This document shows, piece after piece, positions 50,821 to 59,232 of a DNA stretch of 64,000 nt; the first letter of the stretch is position 1, and every line of letters starts with the position of its first letter. The notes beneath the pieces were generated by a model that had not been told where the DNA came from, did no database searches, and saw nothing but the letters and a program-made list of their open reading frames with translations. The DNA is from Actinokineospora diospyrosa (lineage in GTDB: Bacteria > Actinomycetota > Actinomycetes > Mycobacteriales > Pseudonocardiaceae), in assembly GCF_024171925.1 (NCBI RefSeq), contig NZ_JAMTCO010000006.1, forward strand, positions 62,001 to 126,000, written 5' to 3'. Position numbers and translations under genes: made by a program.

Positions 50821-51524
50821 GCCTGCTCGAACTGGACTCGGTGTCGGTGTTCTACGGCCAGACCCAGGCGCTGCACGAGATCAGCCTGGTGGTCGAGCCC
50901 GGTGAGATCGTGTGCCTGCTCGGCGGGAACGCCTCGGGCAAGTCCACCACGATGAAGACCATCCTCGGCCTCATCACCCCCCGCTCCGGCGAGATCCGGT
51001 TGGCGGGCGAACGCGTGACCCGCTCCGCCCCGGCAGCGCGGATCCGCCGAGGCCTCGCCTCGGTCCCCGAAGCCCGCCGCGTCTTCCCCGAGATGTCGGT
51101 CGAGGACAACCTCCTCACCGGCGCCTTCACCCGCCGTACCGGCATCCGCGCCGAACTCGCGTCGGTCTATGAGTCTTTTCCCCGGCTGGCCGAACGTCGC
51201 CGCCAACCCGCGGGCACTCTGTCCGGCGGGGAGCAGCAGATGCTCGCCTTCGGCCGTGCCCTGATGAGCGCGCCCACCCTGATCTGCATGGACGAGCCCA
51301 CCATGGGCCTCGCCCCGATCTTCGTGGACCGGGTGCTCGACCTGATAGCGGCCCTCAACCGCGACCGCGGCCTCGCGGTGCTCATGGTCGAGCAGAACGC
51401 CGAACTCGCCCTCTCCATCGCCCACCGCGGCTACGTCCTCAACACCGGCCACCTGGTCCTGGACGGCCCCGCCCCCAGCCTCATCGACAACCCCGCCATC
51501 CGCACCGCCTATTTCGGCGCCTGA
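50817..51524 (+). CDS. livF: ABC transporter ATP-binding protein, LivF type
   Basis: ATG at 50817 overlaps the LivG stop; 235 residues, typical LivF length. Walker A GGNASGKST, RRGLASVPEARRVFPEMSVE region, signature LSGGEQQM, Walker B LICMDEPTMGLAP and H-loop MVEQNAELAL are complete. It completes the importer operon. Only 2 bp separate it from the end of the convergent unknown gene, and no terminator hairpin is visible there. Confidence 0.94.
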   Translation: MSLLELDSVSVFYGQTQALHEISLVVEPGEIVCLLGGNASGKSTTMKTILGLITPRSGEIRLAGERVTRSAPAARIRRGLASVPEARRVFPEMSVEDNLLTGAFTRRTGIRAELASVYESFPRLAERRRQPAGTLSGGEQQMLAFGRALMSAPTLICMDEPTMGLAPIFVDRVLDLIAALNRDRGLAVLMVEQNAELALSIAHRGYVLNTGHLVLDGPAPSLIDNPAIRTAYFGA

Positions 51525-51526
51525 GA

Positions 51527-52153
51527 CTACGAGCCGCCCAGCCCCTTGATGATCCCTTCGATGACCTGAGCGAGGATGCCGCTCTCCGAGAACGTGTTCA
51601 ACGCGCTCTTGCCGCCCTTGAGGTGTGATTCGACGTGCTTTCGGATCAAGCGCAACTTCTTGTCCGCTTGGTAGGACGTGGCCGCCCTGCACGCGGTGAG
51701 CAAGGCGGCGAAGAAGCTCGCCAAGCCGTCGTTATCGTCGGGCAGATCCTGTAGGGAGAAGACGGCGATCCGGTCCGACTCCCACGGATCCGCCGAGACG
51801 AGGACGAGCGGGAACCTGTCGAGCGGGAGTTGGAGCGAGTTGGCCAGGCTGTAGGAACTCGTCGCGCCCAAGCGTTCGGCGTGCGGGGTGTGCAGGTAGC
51901 TCAACCCGCCGTAGGTCCCCTCACCGGGGCTCGCTGGTTCACCGGATCGCCACGCGACCAAGCTGATCGACGTGTACGGCCCGCTCATGTCGTCGAGCAT
52001 GGCCGGGTTGTCCATCACGAACCCAGCCGTGTCGCGGTCCAGTTCGGTGGCGTTCCCGCACAGGACCACCACGTACGCGCCGGGCTTGTAGAGGTTCTTC
52101 TGCTCGGCCCAGTAGTCGAGCAGGCCGGACAGGTCAACCTTCTTGATGCTCAT
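51527..52153 (-). CDS. Protein of unknown function, partner of the HEKTH protein
   Basis: ATG at 52153 (MSIKKVDLSGLLDYWAEQKN); a TTG twelve bases earlier has GGGAG close by and is possible. About 208 residues. It overlaps the 3' end of the upstream 557-residue gene by 20 bp, so the two are translated together. Soluble, mixed alpha/beta (AYVVVLCGNATELDRDTAGF, FPLVLVSADPWESDRIAVFS), with a helical Lys-rich region near 165-190 and a Gly-rich end. No recognised family. Codon third positions are less extreme than in the transporter genes next door, a hint of separate origin. Confidence 0.65.
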   Translation of the reverse strand: MSIKKVDLSGLLDYWAEQKNLYKPGAYVVVLCGNATELDRDTAGFVMDNPAMLDDMSGPYTSISLVAWRSGEPASPGEGTYGGLSYLHTPHAERLGATSSYSLANSLQLPLDRFPLVLVSADPWESDRIAVFSLQDLPDDNDGLASFFAALLTACRAATSYQADKKLRLIRKHVESHLKGGKSALNTFSESGILAQVIEGIIKGLGGS

Positions 52154-53804
52154 ACTCGAACTCAACTCCCTGCAACCCTGACACCGCGTTGACCTGCGGT
52201 GCGCCCACGATCATCGAGGCGGCCATCGCCCAGTGCTCGTCCCACCGCTGCGGCGCGTGGGCGTCGCCCACGAATGCCCGCGCGAACCGCACGATCGGGA
52301 GGACGTCGCGGTGATCGGCGAAGAAGTCGGCCGCCGGGTGGTTGAACTCGATCTTCGAGTTGGTGCTGATGGTGGGGTGCACGACCTGCCAGTCGACCAG
52401 CAGGGTGGGGTGGACGATCACCGGACCGCCGCGGTCGGCCCCGCGGAAGAGGACGAGCCCCCATTCCCGCTCGATCAGGAGCGCGTGGTTCAGCAGTCGG
52501 CTCGACTGCCCCTCCAGGAGGTGGACGGTGAAGATCAGGCTCTCGACATCGCCCAGCGTGCACAGGAGCGTGGCCCTTCCGCTCGCCCACCGGCCCAGCT
52601 CTTCCGTGACCATGTCGCTGAGGGACGTGTTCGGCGCCCGCCCGGTGTCGGTGGGCAGGAGGCTCATCCCGCTGCCGACACAGGCGGTCGCGGTCCGGTC
52701 GGGGTCAACGGCATCGAGAGCCGCACCGAGTTGATCGATCGGACCGGTGAACTCCACCGGGACGCGGGAGTCCGGGCGGTAGGCCAGCACGCGGAAGTGC
52801 CGCGCGGGCAGGACGAACTCACCGTCGCCGCCGTGGAGTTCGATCGGACCGTCGAAGGTGTTCTTGTCGACCAGGACGAAGTCCACCCCGGGGCAGGACT
52901 CGACGGTCACCTCCGAGTACGGGAGGCGCCTGGAGCCGGTGACGGCCGGTCGGATCGCGAAGCCCTTGAACCCGCCGAACGCGACGCGGACACTCTCCCG
53001 GCTGACGGCCGTCGTGAGCGTGCCGACGATGCCGAGCATGCGCTCCTCCAGCAAGTCCGGCGCGGGGAAGCCGACGAAGGCGAGTCCATCGAGCGGTGGC
53101 GGGAGTTCCGGCCGGATCCGTTCGCCTTCGCTTGTCAGGAGATGGCGTCCGGCCCAGGACGCGACTTCGTGGGGGGAAGACTTCGCGAACTCGTCGACGA
53201 GGATCTGCAGGCGTCCGTCTGGGGCGTTCGTCGGTTCTGCCAGGTAGGCGCGAAGAGTGCCAGGGTCGTGCAGTTCGAACGCCAACCAGTCTTCGAGGAT
53301 CCCCGTCTGCAACGCGCGCGCGGCGACCGCCCTTATCGCTTGAGTTCTCGCCTGCCTGTCCGTGCCATCTCGCGGAAGCAGATCCTCGAAGATCCGGTAA
53401 GCCTTTTGGTAGAACGGGGGCAGCGACTTCTCAGCGGTGTTGAGTTCCTCCCCGTCCAGCCCAGCCAGTCCGCAACTCGTGGCAGCCGCTTCCTGCACGA
53501 GTCGACTCGCGTCGAACAAGAGGTTGCGGCAGTGCGGCAGACGTGAGCTCCGCTCCTTGTCCCACGGCAGGTGAAGATGCGTCTCTATCGCCTGCTGCAG
53601 AAGTCCATAAGGTGTCGTGGCCGCGAGGGTGAAGTGGGTCTTCTCGTGGTTGAGCACGGTCGTCAGCGTGGTCGGGTCCCGGATCACGTCCAACGACACA
53701 TACGCCGTCCCCTGGAGGTTGTACCACCCGAGAGGGCGTTCGTCGCGCATCCGGTCCGCTCCCGCTGGACGAGGTGACCCACCCGGGTCTGGTACCAACA
53801 TCAT
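52134..53804 (-). CDS. Unknown protein with HEKTH (HExxH-like) motif
   Basis: Starts are uncertain. ATG 53804 (MMLVPDPGGSPRPAGADRMR) is used here; ATG 53750 (MRDERPLGWYNLQG) is an alternative. About 556 residues. Near the N-terminus TTVLNHEKTHFTLAATTPYG carries HEKTH, the zinc-metallopeptidase pattern HExxH, with hydrophobic residues around it. A Cys/Glu-rich helix follows (LLFDASRLVQEAAATSCGLA). Later parts contain FVLPARHFRVLAYRPDSRVP and LVDWQVVHPTIS. A third zinc ligand is not obvious. With the overlapping 208-residue partner it forms a two-gene unit I do not recognise. Composition differs slightly from flanking operons. Confidence 0.65.
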   Translation of the reverse strand: MMLVPDPGGSPRPAGADRMRDERPLGWYNLQGTAYVSLDVIRDPTTLTTVLNHEKTHFTLAATTPYGLLQQAIETHLHLPWDKERSSRLPHCRNLLFDASRLVQEAAATSCGLAGLDGEELNTAEKSLPPFYQKAYRIFEDLLPRDGTDRQARTQAIRAVAARALQTGILEDWLAFELHDPGTLRAYLAEPTNAPDGRLQILVDEFAKSSPHEVASWAGRHLLTSEGERIRPELPPPLDGLAFVGFPAPDLLEERMLGIVGTLTTAVSRESVRVAFGGFKGFAIRPAVTGSRRLPYSEVTVESCPGVDFVLVDKNTFDGPIELHGGDGEFVLPARHFRVLAYRPDSRVPVEFTGPIDQLGAALDAVDPDRTATACVGSGMSLLPTDTGRAPNTSLSDMVTEELGRWASGRATLLCTLGDVESLIFTVHLLEGQSSRLLNHALLIEREWGLVLFRGADRGGPVIVHPTLLVDWQVVHPTISTNSKIEFNHPAADFFADHRDVLPIVRFARAFVGDAHAPQRWDEHWAMAASMIVGAPQVNAVSGLQGVEFEYEHQEG

Positions 53805-53905
53805 CACCTCGTGCCCCAGTGGCGTTACAGCCCTCGACCGCACAGCGGGTGGTGCTCGTTCGCGTGGGGATTGTCGGAGGTGGGGACCGGTGGCAGGGTG
53901 TCCTG

Positions 53906-54784
53906 ATGACCTCGGACGGCGACTTCCACCGGGTGCTGCGGGCGGCGATCGAGCGCAGTGGGTTGGGGTTGGAGCGCATCCGGTACCACCTGTCGCAGCG
54001 TGGGTGCCGGGTCAGTGTGGCCACCTTGAGCCATTGGCAGTCCGGCAGGCGGAGGCCGGAGCGGCAGGAGTCGTTGCACGCGGTCGCGGTTCTCGAAGAG
54101 GTCTTGGCGGTCCCGGCGGGCGCGCTCGCCGCGGTGCTGGGGCCGCCGAGGTCGCGTGGGCCGCGGCAGCAGCGGCGGGTGGCGGCGGATGTGGTGTGGC
54201 CGGGGGAGCCGCAGGTGCCGCCGCTGTTGGGGGAGGTCGACGGGGAGGACGAGTTCCTGGTGCGGCTCAGCCACCAGGACGTGGTGCGGATGGGCGCGGA
54301 CGGGGCCGAGGTGTCGATGCTGGTGCGGCTGGTGCTGCGGGCGGCGCGGTCCGGGGTGTCGCGGTTGCCGGTGGTGTCGGTGCTCGACGGGCCGCACCCG
54401 ACGGGGCAGTGGGTGCGGCCGGTGCGGCACTGCGCGGTGGGGGAGACGCGGTACCTGCCGGAGTTCGGGTCGTTGGTGGCCTCGCTGGTGTTCGACCGCG
54501 AGCTCGACCGGGGTGAGGTGATCATGGTCGAGTACGAGGTGGTCAACCCGGTCGGGGCGCCGCCTTCGGTGCGGGCGGAACGGAAACTGCGCTTCCCGGT
54601 GCGGGAGTACTTCGTGGAGGTCGGTTTCGCGGCCGAACTCGTGCCCGCCCGGTGCCGGTGGCGGATCGTTGACGGGTCGGGCGTCGCGCGCGGTGGCGGG
54701 CTGCGGCTGGACAAGGCGAACACCGCGCAGTTCGCCGTCTCCGGTGCGGAGCCCGGCACCTACGCGGTGCACTGGGATTGGTGA
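53906..54784 (+). CDS. Helix-turn-helix regulator-like protein, paralog of the gene at 9598
   Basis: ATG at 53906; upstream codons are open but lack a ribosome site. 292 residues. N-terminal HTH-like region (LGLERIRYHLSQRGCRVSVA then TLSHWQSGRRRPERQESL), then a long beta-rich domain ending GTYAVHWDW. It shares domain order, the WQxGRxRPER motif and the final PGxYxxxW with the protein encoded at 9598-10527. It is convergent with a secreted S1 protease gene, with a shared terminator between them. The repeated regulator-protease neighbourhood suggests control of exported proteases, but no target is shown. Confidence 0.8.
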   Translation: MTSDGDFHRVLRAAIERSGLGLERIRYHLSQRGCRVSVATLSHWQSGRRRPERQESLHAVAVLEEVLAVPAGALAAVLGPPRSRGPRQQRRVAADVVWPGEPQVPPLLGEVDGEDEFLVRLSHQDVVRMGADGAEVSMLVRLVLRAARSGVSRLPVVSVLDGPHPTGQWVRPVRHCAVGETRYLPEFGSLVASLVFDRELDRGEVIMVEYEVVNPVGAPPSVRAERKLRFPVREYFVEVGFAAELVPARCRWRIVDGSGVARGGGLRLDKANTAQFAVSGAEPGTYAVHWDW

Positions 54785-54788
54785 CCGA

Positions 54789-54822
54789 CCCCGGAGGGCG
54801 CACCGGGGCGCGCCCTCCGGGG
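54789..54822. terminator. Bidirectional terminator between HTH gene and S1 protease
   Basis: CCCCGGAGGGCGC (54789-54801) and GCGCCCTCCGGGG (54810-54822) form a perfect 13-bp stem with an 8-base loop, in the 43-bp gap between the two convergent genes. Confidence 0.88.
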
Positions 54823-54827
54823 ACAGC

Positions 54828-55493
54828 TCAGCCAGTGGCGTTCGACAGGATCCACTGGCGGTAGGTGTAGACGTTCACGTGGCCGGACGTGCCCGCGTTG
54901 GTGTCACCGTAGGAGTGCACGCCGATCAGCTTGCCGTTCTGGAACACCGGGCCGCCGGAGTCGCCGGGACCGGTGTAGCCGTTGCCCTGGGTGGCGTCGA
55001 TGAACCCGCTGCTGACCCGGGTGATCCGCATCGTCGCGACCTTGAGGTAGCGCGAGTCGCGGGCCGACTCGGTCCGGCCGAACCCGTAGACCTGTTCGGA
55101 ACTCCCGACCGAGGGCTGCGTGGTGGTCAGCGCCGCGTACGTGGTGCTCACCGGGCTGTTGAGCTGGTACAGGATGATGTCGGCCGACGGGTGCGAGATC
55201 GACCGGACCGCGGTGCGCTGCTGGCCCGCGGTGCGGTCGACGTTGCCGATGTGGAACCGGTTCGCGCTGTTGGCGCAGTGCTTGGCGGTGATCACCCAGC
55301 GGGCCGCGATGATCGATCCGGAGCAGTTCTGCTGGCCGTTGACCATGATCGCGACCGCCCACGGGCCGGTTTGCGCGGAGCCGCCGCCGATGATCGCGGG
55401 CTGCGCCGGGGACGCGGCGGCCGGGATCGCCGCGCCGGTCAGCGCGACCGCGGCCGCGCCGAGCAGGCCGACGAGTAATTTCTTGGTACGCAC
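54828..55493 (-). CDS. Secreted trypsin-like S1A serine protease
   Basis: GTG at 55493 with TAGGAGAA before it; 221 residues. Signal peptide residues 1-28 (MRTKKLLVGLLGAAAVALTG, AAA cleavage) and a very short propeptide before IIGG at 34-37, the expected activation end. Triad: His72 (ITAKHC), Asp105 (SADIILYQL) and Ser179 (GPGDSGGP). The sequence is shorter than typical trypsins, and Tyr rather than Asp lies six residues before Ser179, so cleavage after Lys/Arg is doubtful. The 223-bp upstream gap holds its promoter but no obvious operator. Confidence 0.93.
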   Translation of the reverse strand: MRTKKLLVGLLGAAAVALTGAAIPAAASPAQPAIIGGGSAQTGPWAVAIMVNGQQNCSGSIIAARWVITAKHCANSANRFHIGNVDRTAGQQRTAVRSISHPSADIILYQLNSPVSTTYAALTTTQPSVGSSEQVYGFGRTESARDSRYLKVATMRITRVSSGFIDATQGNGYTGPGDSGGPVFQNGKLIGVHSYGDTNAGTSGHVNVYTYRQWILSNATG

Positions 55494-55674
55494 GGATTCT
55501 CCTAGGAGTCAGGGTGGAAATCGCAGGGTGACTCGATGAATCGCCGCCCGGAGTGGGCGTGTCGCCGACTTTAAGCACGCCGACAACGGCCTCTCAAGCG
55601 TGTGAATAGAACAGTTGGCTGAGCGGCATCCGTGTGACCAGCCCGTTTCCGGTCGAATCCGTATAAAGTAAAAA

Positions 55675-55702
55675 GGCCGCGCCCCCGGGTGGGGGCGCGG
55701 CC
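55675..55702 (-). terminator. Intrinsic terminator of the ABC/monooxygenase operon
   Basis: GGCCGCGCCCCC and GGGGGCGCGGCC (55675-55686 / 55691-55702) form a perfect 12-bp stem with a GGGT loop. On the minus strand it is followed by a run of T (55664-55674, TTTTTACTTTA). It lies 15 bp after the hydrolase stop, and is the clearest classical terminator in the window. Confidence 0.93.
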
Positions 55703-55716
55703 GAGTGCGGAAGACG

Positions 55717-56466
55717 TCACCAGGTGCTGGACTCCACGGAGATCACCGGCACCAGCTCGTTGCCCAGCACCTCCAGGAAGCTCACCACCTCAGCGGCGAC
55801 CGACCGGTGCTGGCGGTCGTTGAGCACGTCGTGGTGCGCGCCGCGCACGACCGACAGCCGGGCCCGCGGCCACGCCTTCACCGCGCTCGTCAAGCCCGCC
55901 CGGTCCGCCAGCGGGTCCTCGTCGCCGACGAGGACGAGCCGGGGGACCTCGACCGCAGCGCCCGCGGTGAGGTCGGTCAACGCGTCCGGCAGGGCCACCG
56001 CGAGGGCACCGCGCTCGACACCCGAGTCGGCGGTGAGGACCTCGCGGTGCACCGGGCAGGTGGTCCGGACGTCGAGTTCCTCGTCCCAGGTGCCGGTCGC
56101 GGCGGTGCCGGGACCGGGGAGCCCGGCCAGGACGGCCGCTTCCGGCCACCAGGGCGCCGTCGTGTCCTGGCGTTCCAGCAGCGCCTCGACCACCGCCGCG
56201 CCGGTGTCGGCGCCGAGGAGGACCAGCGGGCGGACGAGCTCGGGCAGCGCGTCCGACAGCTCGGCGGCGAACCGGTCCACTGAGGACTCGACGTCGTCGG
56301 TGCCCACCTGCGGGCCGTCGATCACGCGGACCCGGTAGGCCTCGGCGGCCAGGCGGGCACCGAGGCGCGCGTAGCTGGCCCGGGTCTCGCCCCGGCCGGG
56401 TACGACGACGACGGTGCCGCGCGTGCGCGCTCCCTCGGGACCGGGAAAGTCGGTGTGCCGACTCAC
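55717..56466 (-). CDS. Alpha/beta hydrolase with Asp at the nucleophile position
   Basis: GTG at 56466, behind GGAG and 1 bp after the upstream stop codon; 249 residues. Alpha/beta-hydrolase features are TVVVVPGRGETRASYARLG, the nucleophile elbow VLLGADTGAAVVEALL, the acid strand RLVLVGDEDPLADRAG and the His loop VVRGAHHDVLND. The elbow reads G-A-D87-T-G: an Asp replaces the Ser of esterases. Asp nucleophiles occur in epoxide hydrolases and dehalogenases, so a non-esterase reaction is possible. It is the last gene of the operon with two LLM oxidoreductases and an FAD monooxygenase. Confidence 0.85.
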   Translation of the reverse strand: MSRHTDFPGPEGARTRGTVVVVPGRGETRASYARLGARLAAEAYRVRVIDGPQVGTDDVESSVDRFAAELSDALPELVRPLVLLGADTGAAVVEALLERQDTTAPWWPEAAVLAGLPGPGTAATGTWDEELDVRTTCPVHREVLTADSGVERGALAVALPDALTDLTAGAAVEVPRLVLVGDEDPLADRAGLTSAVKAWPRARLSVVRGAHHDVLNDRQHRSVAAEVVSFLEVLGNELVPVISVESSTW

Positions 56467-56467
56467 C

Positions 56468-57481
56468 TCACACTCCTTCCAGCTCGGGTGCGGCCGCGGG
56501 CTTCCAGCCCAGGGCCGGGGCGACCTCGGTCGCGATGAGTTCCAGGGCCCGGATCGCCGCGTCCTGATCCGGGATGGCGGGGTTGAACTGCGTGATGAGG
56601 TCCGTCGCCACCGGCAGCACCCGTTCCTGGCGCAGCTCCGCGACGATCTCCTCGGGGTGGCCGTAGAACGAGTGGAACCGGCGCAGCGCCTCCTCGACGC
56701 CGAGACCGGCGCGGAAACCACCGCGCTCACCGAAGCGCACCGCGGCCCGGTGCACGTCGTCGCCGATCTGCTCCAGCGCGGTCCGCTTGTCCTTGGCCGG
56801 GAAGACGAACCGCGACAGCCCGACCCGCGGCGTGCGCGGGGTGTCCCACGCGGCCAGGTACGCGTCGACCCACGGCCGCTGGACCTCGTCGGTGGGCTCC
56901 TCGTAGCCGTAGGCGGCGCGGTTGATCAGCAGGTTGGACCCGGCCGCGGCCGCGTACTCCGCGCCCGCACCGCTGAACACGCCCTGCCAGATCCGGTCGG
57001 TGAAATCGGCCGCGGGCGGCTGGATGGTGAAGCCGGACGCGCCGACCTCCTCGTTGGCCAGCGCCGCGCGCAGGACCGCCAGGTTCTGCGTGGTCAGCTC
57101 GCGCCTGCGCTCGATGTCGCGGCCGAACGCGGCGTACTCCGCCTCGCTGCCACCGCTGCCGATGCCGAGCTCGACGCGCCCGCCGCTGAGGGTGTCCACC
57201 ACCGAGACGTCCTCGGCCAACCGGATCGGGTCCTCCAGCGGCAGGATGGTGATCGCCGTGCCGAGCCGGATCCGCTTGGTCGTGGCGGCGGCGTGCGCCA
57301 GGAACGGCCACGGCGAGGGCAGGCCGCCGCCACCGCCCGCGACGTGGTGCTGGGCGACCCAGCCGATGTCGAAGCCCAGCTCGTCGGCGACGACGAACAG
57401 CTCCTGGGCGTTGCGGTAGGTCCGCGCCGCGTCGTGGTCGCGACCCTGCACGTGGGAGAGGAACCCCAATCTGAAGCTCAT
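56468..57481 (-). CDS. LLM class flavin-dependent oxidoreductase (bacterial luciferase-like)
   Basis: ATG at 57481 overlaps the stop of the upstream FAD monooxygenase gene (ATGA); 337 residues. TIM-barrel luciferase-like features are MSFRLGFLSHVQG, FDIGWVAQHHVAGG, RIRLGTAITILPLEDPIRLA and VDTLSGGRVELGIGSGGSEA. It uses FMN or F420 supplied by a reductase that is not encoded here. Within this operon it may act on the same imported compound as the second LLM protein (59232-60572). The exact substrate cannot be inferred. Confidence 0.9.
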   Translation of the reverse strand: MSFRLGFLSHVQGRDHDAARTYRNAQELFVVADELGFDIGWVAQHHVAGGGGGLPSPWPFLAHAAATTKRIRLGTAITILPLEDPIRLAEDVSVVDTLSGGRVELGIGSGGSEAEYAAFGRDIERRRELTTQNLAVLRAALANEEVGASGFTIQPPAADFTDRIWQGVFSGAGAEYAAAAGSNLLINRAAYGYEEPTDEVQRPWVDAYLAAWDTPRTPRVGLSRFVFPAKDKRTALEQIGDDVHRAAVRFGERGGFRAGLGVEEALRRFHSFYGHPEEIVAELRQERVLPVATDLITQFNPAIPDQDAAIRALELIATEVAPALGWKPAAAPELEGV

Positions 57482-59232
57482 GCCGGGCTCCCGACGAGTT
57501 CGGCGACCCGCACGCCGAGTACCCGGTCGAGCACGGCCGCGGCACCGCCGTCGGGCAGGGCCGTGCCGCGCCAGGCGACGTGCTGGTCGGGGCGGATGAG
57601 GACGTTGTCGACCCCGTAGAGCTCGCGCGCCGCGGGGTCGCTCAGGTGGACCACGGTGAACGGCAGCGAGCGCGCGGCGGCCTGGGCCGCGAACTCCTGC
57701 TCGACGGCGCGGTCCTCGGTCAGCACGAGCAGCGCGAGGTCGTTGCCGATCCGGTCGTAGAGCGTGCCGCCGTAGGGGTCGACCAGGCCGTTCGGCGCCC
57801 GGTGCCCCGGGCGCGGGTCGTCGGTGTACACGTCCGGTCGCCACGGCGGTTCCGCGTCGAGCTGCCCGTCCTCGTACCAGATCACCGGGGAGTCGTCGTA
57901 GCGCTCGTCGAAGGTCACCCCGTCGGCACCCGAGCGGCCCGCGCCGATGCGGGCACCGATCTCGGCCCGGCGCCGCTGGGCGTCGGCGCTGTCGTCGGCG
58001 TCGTCGGGGACGCCGATCTCGCGAATCTGCGCGAGCGTCGCTTGTCCCCGGCGCGAGCGGTCGAGGGCGTGGTCGGCGATGCGCCAGTTGTGCCTGCGCC
58101 GCTCCCGGTCGTAAGAGTCCAAGATGGACTCCGAGGCCCGGCCCGCGAGCACGGCCGCGAGTTTCCAGCCCAGGTTGACCACGTCCCCGAAGCCTTCACC
58201 CAGGTTCCCGCCCGGGGTCCGCACGTGCGCGGCGTCGCCCGCGAGCAGCACCCGCCCGGCGCGGAAGTTCTCGGCGATGCGGGTGGCGTGGTAGAAGGTC
58301 GTCGCGGACCGCAGTTCCAGGTCCAGCTCGAACCCGAACGCGGCTTGGGCGGTGGCCAGCAGTTCGGCCTCCGACGGTTCGTGCTCGAGCGGGAACGGCC
58401 CCGCGTACACCCGCCACTCGCGGGTGCTGACCGCCGCCAGGAAGCCGTCCGCGTTCTGGTTGAACACGATGTTGGTGCCGCTGGGCGCCGGACCGACCCG
58501 CGCGGAGATGTCGCCGGTGCGCACGATCAGCCGCAGCCGCTTCTCCGTCGCGCGCTCACCTTCACGCGTGATCCCGGCGAGCGCGCGGACCGTGCTGCTG
58601 CCGCCGTCCGCGCCGATCACGTACTTCGCCCGGATCGTGCGGCCACCGACGACCGCGTCCACCCCTTCGGCGTCCTGGCGCAGTTCGGTGAGCGCCACCC
58701 CGCCCGACACGCTCACCCCGCGCTGCGCGAGGTGGCGCAGGAACACCTGCTGCAGCGCGCTTTGCGGACGGCGCAGCGCCTCCTCGGCCGAGTGCCGGGC
58801 GGCGCCGGTGAACGCCGGGCGCCGGTTGGGCACCAGTTCGTGGCCGACCAGCGAGGTGACCAGGCGGATGCCCTGGTTCCACTCCGGCGGGAACGTCCAC
58901 TCGTCGCGGATCGACTGCAGCACACCCCAGCGCCGGAAGTGCTCGACCACCCGGGGCGTGTGCCCCATGGCGCCCGCGCGGACCAGGGTGGCGCTCTCGG
59001 CCCGGTCGACCACGGCCACCTCGACGCCGCGCCCGCTCAGCTCCAGCGCGGCCGAGAGCCCCACCGGGCCCGCGCCGACGACGAGCACGTCGACCCGCTC
59101 CGGCGGTGTGGCGACCGGGAAGCGCACGGTGTGCACGTCGCGGCCGCCCGTCGGTGACGTCGCCGGGGATGCCCCAGTGGATGCCCCAGTGGATGTCGCC
59201 GGGGATGTCCCCGGGGGTGCTGTGGTCGCCAT
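57478..59232 (-). CDS. FAD-dependent monooxygenase (PheA/TfdB family)
   Basis: ATG at 59232 shares one base with the upstream stop (TGATG); 584 residues. A Thr/Ser/Pro-rich leader of about 45 residues, partly tandemly repeated (TSTGAST, TSPATS), precedes the FAD domain: GxGxxG in VLVVGAGPVGLSAALELSGR, the middle DG motif YVIGADGGSSTVRALAG, and GD motif VLLAGDAAHVRTPGGNLGEG. The C-terminal thioredoxin-like domain (after residue 450) is normal for phenol-hydroxylase-like and polyketide-tailoring enzymes. It hydroxylates aromatic or polyketide-like substrates using NAD(P)H. The N-terminal extension is unusual. Confidence 0.9.
   Translation of the reverse strand: MATTAPPGTSPATSTGASTGASPATSPTGGRDVHTVRFPVATPPERVDVLVVGAGPVGLSAALELSGRGVEVAVVDRAESATLVRAGAMGHTPRVVEHFRRWGVLQSIRDEWTFPPEWNQGIRLVTSLVGHELVPNRRPAFTGAARHSAEEALRRPQSALQQVFLRHLAQRGVSVSGGVALTELRQDAEGVDAVVGGRTIRAKYVIGADGGSSTVRALAGITREGERATEKRLRLIVRTGDISARVGPAPSGTNIVFNQNADGFLAAVSTREWRVYAGPFPLEHEPSEAELLATAQAAFGFELDLELRSATTFYHATRIAENFRAGRVLLAGDAAHVRTPGGNLGEGFGDVVNLGWKLAAVLAGRASESILDSYDRERRRHNWRIADHALDRSRRGQATLAQIREIGVPDDADDSADAQRRRAEIGARIGAGRSGADGVTFDERYDDSPVIWYEDGQLDAEPPWRPDVYTDDPRPGHRAPNGLVDPYGGTLYDRIGNDLALLVLTEDRAVEQEFAAQAAARSLPFTVVHLSDPAARELYGVDNVLIRPDQHVAWRGTALPDGGAAAVLDRVLGVRVAELVGSPA

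Noticed and set aside
53431-54759. Long minus-strand frame opposite the second HTH gene
   Set aside because: Antisense to a gene with a recognisable paralog; the translation is Arg/Thr/Pro-rich without domain features.
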